NCBI GenBank assembly: GCA_903906615.1
Contig: CAIVKT010000536.1
Span: 1-6,187 of the forward strand
Direction of reading: 5' to 3'
Length of the DNA: 6,187 bases
Origin: an uncultured Bacteroidota bacterium
GTDB lineage: Bacteria > Bacteroidota > Bacteroidia > Chitinophagales > Chitinophagaceae
The position numbers and the translations under genes are program-made. The first letter of the stretch is position 1; each line of letters begins with the position of its first letter. Positions 1 through 5,100 of the stretch are shown in pieces. The notes beneath the pieces are model-generated. The model did no database searches and was not told where the DNA came from. It saw only the letters and a list, made by a program, of their open reading frames with translations.

Positions 1-59
1 CCCTTTAGCTAATTGATCTGTTGCAGCACAGTAAATTGTATAAAACCAACCCTATCCAT

Positions 60-1643
60 ATGATACAGGATACACATAACAGTAACGGCAAAAAGTGGCA
101 TTGCACACTGGCGCATATATGCGCGGCAATAGCTTTTATTTTCGCTGTTTGTTTATCACCTGTTCCTTCGCGTGCGCAGGTTACACCTGCTGAAGGAAGT
201 AAATTGAACTACCGGATCATTGGTTTTTCATTTCCTGCGGGCGTGGGCAAAGGAGTGTCATACACTATTGAGATAGCCAATGGCAATCTTACTGATGATA
301 AACAGTTTAAAGACCATGTACATCAGTCTGTTCCCTCAGAAAAGGATAAGGTTATAATTGAGGTGCCATCCTTCGGGACACAGTATACCTGGAGGGTGCT
401 TTATAAAAAAGATAACGCTGTTGCAACCAAAAGCAAGCTGTATCATTTTGCAACGGGCACCATACCTCCATACGCCGGAGATAGCACCAGGCTTAGGGTC
501 AAAGCCAATACCGAAAAATACAAAGACGGGTATATACTAGTTGACGGCAGCAATAAGATATATGATATGAACGGCGCGCCGGTATGGTATTTGCCGGATA
601 CAGACCCGGTGCAATTGGAGGGTGATGCGAAAGTATCGCCATCAGGAACTATCACTTTTCTTGCCGGGAAAAATGCTTACGAAGTGAGCTATAGCGGCAA
701 AGTTTTGTGGGATGCAAAAAACAAATGCGGCCTTAATGACCCGACGATAAATGACTTCGTTTTCCACCACGAATTCAGCAGGCTTGCCAATGGGCATTAT
801 ATGGCTTTGCTTGCTCCAATAGTAGCTGATGATCCCTTGAAGGTAAATACGAGAAAAAAGTTTTTCCCTACAATGAGTGCCAGTACCCTTGTTGAGTTTG
901 ACCGCGATGGCAATAGTGTATGGTCCTGGGAGAGTTCGGCATACATGCAGGCATGCGACCTTCACTTTTTGAAGGAGCGGCATCCGAAACTGATCATAGA
1001 CCTGCACGAAAATGCTTTTTACTTTGACGAAAAAGATAGTGTCATCTACCTCAGTATGTCAGGGGTGAGCAGGATCGTGAAAATAAAATACCCTTCGGGT
1101 AAAGTATTGGATGAATATGGGCGAAAGGTACCTGGTATTCGCTCTGATGATGAGGATTCGGCTGACAAAAGTATTTTAAAAATGGAGGAATTGCTTGTCA
1201 ATCCGCTGTTTTACCACCAGCATTCCCTTTCACTTTCTGCCGATGGGTATTTGTGTGTGTTCAACAACAACAGCCTGCTTCCCGGCTTAAATCCGGAGCA
1301 GGTGCAGGGCAATTACCCGCAGGTATTAGCGCTGAAAGAAGCCGGCGATACACTGGCTAAGGAATGGGATTTTGATTGTAAAAACATTATTAAAGACAGG
1401 AAGCTGATGAGTGCCGGTAGCGCGGGCGGAAGCATCATTAGCCTTCCGGACAATTCTTTGTTTGTTTCTATGAGTACACCTTACGGGGATGTGTTTATTG
1501 TCGACTCCGGCAAGCATATCTTATGGCATGGGCTGTACGAAAAATACAATCCCGAAAAAAGCGATTGGGTAGAATGCGCCAAATACAGGGCGAGCATCAT
1601 CAGCCGCAAGCAGTTGGAGCAAATGGTTTGGAGTGGCAATTAA
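60..1643 (+). CDS. Exported aryl-sulfate sulfotransferase (ASST) family beta-propeller protein
   Basis: Complete gene of 527 residues from the ATG at 60. A TTG at 21 would add 13 residues, but these lie before the natural signal peptide, so I prefer the ATG; neither start has a clear Shine-Dalgarno. Residues 1-39 form a signal peptide: a basic GKK, a hydrophobic core AAIAFIFAVCL, and an SRA|Q cleavage site. Residues 40 to about 135 look like a small Ig/FN3-type beta-sandwich (YTWRVLY strand). The rest has propeller-like blades: GYILVDGSNKIYDMNG, HHEFSRLANGHYMAL (H236, H237), IIDLHENAFYFD (H316, N318), YHQHSLSLSADG (H386, H388) and GSAGGSIISLPDNSLF (from S451). The spaced histidines and the HxN and QH motifs match the ASST family, which transfers sulfuryl groups between phenols in the periplasm without PAPS, through a sulfohistidine intermediate; H388 is the likely counterpart. 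The protein is somewhat shorter than the roughly 600-residue enteric enzymes. After IIxLS the usual S-x-R active-site arginine motif reads S332-M-S, so activity and substrate are uncertain. Family assignment is fairly sure; function is inferred. Confidence 0.8.
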   Translation: MIQDTHNSNGKKWHCTLAHICAAIAFIFAVCLSPVPSRAQVTPAEGSKLNYRIIGFSFPAGVGKGVSYTIEIANGNLTDDKQFKDHVHQSVPSEKDKVIIEVPSFGTQYTWRVLYKKDNAVATKSKLYHFATGTIPPYAGDSTRLRVKANTEKYKDGYILVDGSNKIYDMNGAPVWYLPDTDPVQLEGDAKVSPSGTITFLAGKNAYEVSYSGKVLWDAKNKCGLNDPTINDFVFHHEFSRLANGHYMALLAPIVADDPLKVNTRKKFFPTMSASTLVEFDRDGNSVWSWESSAYMQACDLHFLKERHPKLIIDLHENAFYFDEKDSVIYLSMSGVSRIVKIKYPSGKVLDEYGRKVPGIRSDDEDSADKSILKMEELLVNPLFYHQHSLSLSADGYLCVFNNNSLLPGLNPEQVQGNYPQVLALKEAGDTLAKEWDFDCKNIIKDRKLMSAGSAGGSIISLPDNSLFVSMSTPYGDVFIVDSGKHILWHGLYEKYNPEKSDWVECAKYRASIISRKQLEQMVWSGN

Positions 1644-1656
1644 TCCGGGTGTTGCC

Positions 1657-1713
1657 CTGCTTCATTTGTTTCGCGAAAGGTGAAGTAGTGTTTTCTTTCT
1701 TTTCTTTTTTCTT
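1657..1713 (+). terminator. Rho-independent terminator after the ASST-family gene
   Basis: Only 13 bases after the TAA stop, CTGCTTCA (1657-1664) pairs with TGAAGTAG (1681-1688) through 8 pairs, one of them G:U. Inside, TTTC (1669-1672) and GAAA (1675-1678) can extend the stem with a small internal bulge. A strongly T-rich stretch follows (1689-1713, only C and G interruptions). Stem plus T-tract is a textbook intrinsic terminator and should isolate the upstream gene from the one at 2108. Confidence 0.75.
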
Positions 1714-1896
1714 CCCGAGGTACGAGCGATATACACGTGAGGGAATACTTGCGTTTATGTCTTTTGTTGTGTACACGAGTATAGTTCTGTCGTTCCTTAT
1801 AATCACAGAAAAAGTGTGACTCAAGTAGAGGCTGCGTGTAGATGACCTTGCGCCTCAGGAAGAAAGTGAGGATGCCCGGGGAAGAAGTGCTATCGA

Positions 1897-1953
1897 ATGA
1901 AAATCTCCCTTCTATCACTCGTTTTGACACCGTTTGCTTCATTTTACATGTGA
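1897..1953 (+). CDS. Possible 18-residue leader-type peptide (doubtful)
   Basis: ATG at 1897 opens MKISLLSLVLTPFASFYM and a TGA stop at 1951-1953. A purine-rich GGGGAAGAAG (1878-1887) lies about nine bases upstream and could serve as a ribosome binding site. The peptide resembles a truncated signal sequence and lies upstream of the signal-bearing gene at 2108. It could be a regulatory leader peptide, a remnant of a lost gene, or chance. Nothing shows it is translated. Confidence 0.15.
   Translation: MKISLLSLVLTPFASFYM
1923..1952 (+). promoter_or_regulatory. Candidate distal promoter (Bacteroidota type)
   Basis: TTTG at 1923-1926, an 18-base spacer, then TACATGTG at 1945-1952. This resembles the Bacteroidota housekeeping sigma consensus (TTTG about 19 bases before TAnnTTTG) with one mismatch in the -7 box. 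The -7 box lies inside the 16-base near-palindrome at 1941-1956. If used, transcription would begin near 1960 and leave a leader of about 150 bases before the gene at 2108. The match is by eye only. Confidence 0.3.
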
Positions 1954-1956
1954 AAT
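1941..1956. promoter_or_regulatory. Near-perfect 16-base palindrome, possible operator
   Basis: ATTTTACATGTGAAAT is self-complementary except for one T/G position pair. It overlaps the -7 box of the distal promoter candidate. It shares GTGAAAT with the second dyad 50 bases downstream. A dimeric regulator could bind here; no known consensus is matched. Confidence 0.35.
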
Positions 1957-1989
1957 ACATCGAATGTTTAAAAAAATGTTCACAAAAAT

Positions 1990-2019
1990 TTTGCATTTCG
2001 TGAAATGTGGCTTATTTTG
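1990..2019 (+). promoter_or_regulatory. Candidate proximal promoter for the giant surface protein gene
   Basis: TTTG at 1990-1993, an 18-base spacer, then TTATTTTG at 2012-2019, which matches the Bacteroidota TAnnTTTG box at all but its second position. A perfect 6+6 dyad sits in the spacer. Transcription from here would start near 2026 and give an AT-rich leader of about 80 bases. Position, strand and composition suit the gene at 2108. I rate it as the better of the two candidates, but it is unproven. Confidence 0.38.
1994..2007. promoter_or_regulatory. Perfect dyad between candidate -33 and -7 boxes, possible operator
   Basis: CATTTC (1994-1999) and GAAATG (2002-2007) are exact inverted repeats separated by GT. 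The element falls wholly within the spacer of the proximal promoter candidate, where a bound protein would block or bend the promoter. No T-tract follows, so a terminator role is unlikely. The binding factor is unknown. Confidence 0.38.
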
Positions 2020-2107
2020 CGTAGATAAAATATTAACTTAACGTTTATTCTCTTTTACATTACCTAGGACTCTAACAATTTTTATCATATATTAAACAAC
2101 TACTAGA

Positions 2108-5100
2108 ATGAAAAGATTCTACATTTCCCGCCTAATGATCCCTATCATTATCTTGCTGGGAGCCGTATCTGGCGCTAATGCGCAAACAAATTACACCACG
2201 CCCGGTGGTCCTTACTTCTATACCGTACCTGCAGGTATCACATCGGTTGGTTTGGATATGCAAGGCGCTTGCGGTGGTAATTCATCAAGCAGCAGTGGGG
2301 GCAAGGGTGCCCGGGTACAGGCCACTCTTGGCGGTCTTAGTGGTGGCCAGGTGTTGGTTATTTATGTAGGTGGCAAGGGTACTAATGACGTCGGCTACGG
2401 ATCATCTTCAGCAGGCGGAGCATCCGGCGGAGGCAATGGCCAGGGCTACGGTGGCGGTGGTGGCGGCGCATCTGATGTGCGCACAAACAATACGGGCGCT
2501 ACATATGCGAATGCTACCAGCCTTGCCAGCCGCGTGGTTATTGCCGGTGGTGGTGGTGGTGGTGGTGATGACTGTGGTACCACCACTGAGAAAGGTGGCG
2601 ATGGCGGCCTTACCGGCGGCAACGGTACCTATTGCAGTGGCTCTTATTACAATTACTATTGCGGCGCAGGCGCTTCGACAGGCCCCGCTGCAAATGCAAT
2701 ATATGTTGGCGGCTCCTCCAGCTTAGGCGTAGGAAGCAACGGCAGTTCCGGTTATAACTATGGCGGCGGCGGCGGCGGCGGCTATTATGGCGGCGGCTCA
2801 GGTGCTTATGGCGGCGGCGGCGGCGGCTCATCTTATCCTAGTTCAGCAGGCACTTATTCGGGTGTTGCTGTTTCGTCTTTAGTAAATACTTCAGGGTATA
2901 ATACTGTTACCAGCAGCACTGCCGGTAATGGTATCGTTACTATATATGGCCCTACGGCTTTTGTATCGCCCTCTGCGTTGGCATTTGGTGGTGTTACTGT
3001 AGGCACTACTTCTGTACCTCCTTCTTTCTTTACTATTACGGGCGCTTATATGCCAAGTGCAGGTACAATATCTGTAATGCCCCCTCCTAATTTTAATATT
3101 TCCCTGGATGGTATTAACTGGTATAGTGCATCAGGCGGCTCCGGCACTATCGCAGGCCCATTAGCTGTATCTTGGACTTCACTGACACAGATCACTACGG
3201 GCATTAATGTTTATGTGCAGTTTGCTCCTACGGCTACAATTCCTTATTCAGGCAATGTGGGTGTTTATGGCGGTGTACTCAGCACCACTACCAATGTGGC
3301 TGTGAGCGGTACAGGTGTTACTGCCTGTGCAGGTGCACCCGCGGTAGGCACATCTACGGTATCTCCGTCATCAGGCCAGTCTATCACTGTGTTCTCGCTC
3401 GGCCTCAGCCCTGCGCCTACAGCAGGCGGCCTTACTTACCAGTGGCAGTCAGCAACTTCTTCTTCAGGTCCATGGACAAATGTTCCAGGTGGCGTTACTG
3501 CTACTACCACTTATACCGGTATTACTGCTACTACTTATTTCCGTTGCATAGTTACCTGTGCGGCTACAGGGTCTTCTACTACCTACAGTGGTGGTTATGC
3601 TACCTTTGCCACTACCGCTGCTTCAAGTTGCTCGCCTACGGATGCAGGTAATATAAGTAGTGTTATCGGCGCCTATGTAGGCACTTCTGCTTACCCGCTT
3701 TCTATCACCGGCGCAGGCTCTACTTCTATCTACGATCCTACATTACCTAACTCCGGTATCAATACTGCAGGTTGTTATAATGATGAGAGTTCTACGGCGT
3801 ATACCTGTACCTTCACCCCTGGCAATACTTATAGCACTACAATGGGCCCCGGCACTTCGGCGTCCAACATGGTAAGCTACCAGATATGGATAGATTTTAA
3901 TAATGGTGGCGCTTTTGAGTCATCAGAGGTTGTAGGTGGTGTTGCCAATTACAGCGCATACAGCGCGGGTAGCAGGGCCGCACCCACCATCACTATACCA
4001 TCAGGTATTCCATTTGGTGTGTACCGTATGCGCATCATTTGCGATTACAGTAACGGCAACGCGGCTGGCGCAAGTGCAGCATATCCTGCTTATCCTTCTA
4101 TTCCTCCATGCCCCACTTCCACAGTGCAGTATGCTGATATCCGCGATTATAAAGTAACGATAGGCAACCCGCCTTGCAGCGGCACCCCTAATCCGGGTAT
4201 AGTGGCATCGTCTGCTCTTGTAGGTTGTAATTCCATCAGTCCAAGCATCTTTAGCGTCGGCGCTACAGCCGGTTCAGGTATCGTATATACATGGCAGCAG
4301 AATACCGGCACCGGATTTACCACTGCTGGTAGTAGTACCACTTACTTTAATCCTACCATTACGTCTCCGGGTACCGTGTATACTATATCGTATCGTATGT
4401 TTGTAAACTGCGGTGCCAATTCTGCGTTTTCTCCGGCCATAACAGTCACGGTCAACCCTGCGCCAACAACAATTCTTGGCATACCATCGGCATGTACGGG
4501 CCTGTCTACAACACTTTCCTCTACCCCTGTAGGCGGCACCTGGGCAACGAGCGACCCTACTATCGCTACTGCTGGCAGCAGCACCGGTACCATCACGGGT
4601 GTTTCTCCCGGCACGGCTACTATTACTTATGCTGCGCCCCTTACGGGCTGTACCATTACTACCCCGGTTACTGTTAACCAGAACCCTACGCCTATAACGG
4701 GTACCCCTGTTGTGTGCCGCGGTTCGGTTACTACATTAAGCGATGGTGTTGGTGGTGGTTCATGGACCACGGGCGCATCGTTTGTGGCCACGGTTGATGC
4801 AGGCGGTAATGTTACCGGTGTTGCGTCATCTTTCGCTACTACATTGATCACATATACATTGCCTACCTCGTGCAAGGTAACCCAGGCATTTACAGTAAAT
4901 GGCCTGCCTACACAGTATGTGGTTTCAGGAGGTGGTACTATATGTGCCGGTTCGACGAGCACTTATCACGTTAATTTAAGCCTTTCTACTCCGGGTGTCA
5001 ATTACCAGTTGTTCTTATCAGGTTCTCCGGTAGGCACTCCCCTGGCAGGTACAGGCGGTTCTCTTGACTTTGGTGTGCAGAGCGCAGATGGTGTTTATAC

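Larger units (their letters stand above)
1714..2107. other. Intergenic region with probable regulatory content
   Basis: About 390 bases without a convincing gene. The first part (1714-1890) has mixed base composition and shows nothing I can assign beyond small palindromes (CACGTG at 1734-1739, GTGTACAC at 1769-1776), which are short enough to be chance. The second part (1892-2107) becomes AT-rich and holds a repeated 8-mer, two dyads and two promoter-like arrays, listed separately. The last 80 or so bases before the ATG at 2108 are AT-rich with no Shine-Dalgarno, as is common for highly expressed Bacteroidota genes. Confidence 0.6.
2183..2917 (+). other. ALK/LTK-like glycine-rich domain of the giant protein
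   Basis: Residues 26-270. The order of motifs is an opening strand with FYTVPAGITSVGLDMQGA, a GGKGARV turn, VLVIYVGGKG, a GGGGGGASDVR signature, an SRVVIAGGGGGGG strand, then long Tyr-Gly-rich loops. In this family glycine-packed helices form a compact beta-framed domain, so the region is probably folded and not a disordered linker. Four cysteines (C55, C156 and two flanking YYNYY) could form disulfides outside the cell. Ligand unknown. Confidence 0.65.

Noticed and set aside
60..1643. PQQ-dependent dehydrogenase or generic propeller lipoprotein
   Set aside because: The histidine motifs fit the ASST family better, and the cysteine at residue 31 is preceded by FAV, which is not a convincing lipobox, while SRA|Q is a good signal peptidase I site.
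1763..1789. Promoter-like TTTG and TAGTTCTG pair
   Set aside because: The spacer is only 15 bases, too short for the Bacteroidota consensus, and no gene starts suitably downstream.
1523..1819. 98-codon plus-strand frame overlapping the 3' end of the ASST-family gene
   Set aside because: It reads through the end of a clear gene in another frame and through the terminator. Its hydrophobic tail (MSFVVYTSIVLSFLIITEKV, ATG at 1757) might be a 20-residue peptide but has no ribosome binding site or other support.
1640..1996. 118-codon open frame on the minus strand across the intergenic region
   Set aside because: It covers the intrinsic terminator and the promoter-like region, encodes a Lys/Arg/Phe-rich low-complexity sequence with no recognisable motif, and the T-rich tract of the terminator explains its Lys/Glu run.
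2178..2831. Ala/Val-rich plus-strand and Arg-rich minus-strand frames in the glycine-rich region
   Set aside because: They are shadows of GGC/GGT-rich codons in the 2108 frame; their compositions (poly-Val, poly-Arg) follow from triplet repeats read out of frame.
4147..4962. Val/Pro-rich minus-strand frames opposite the Ig and Big_2 modules
   Set aside because: They are antisense to a well-supported coding frame, have no domains, and arise because Gly/Thr/Ala codons read as Pro/Val/Gly-like codons on the reverse strand.
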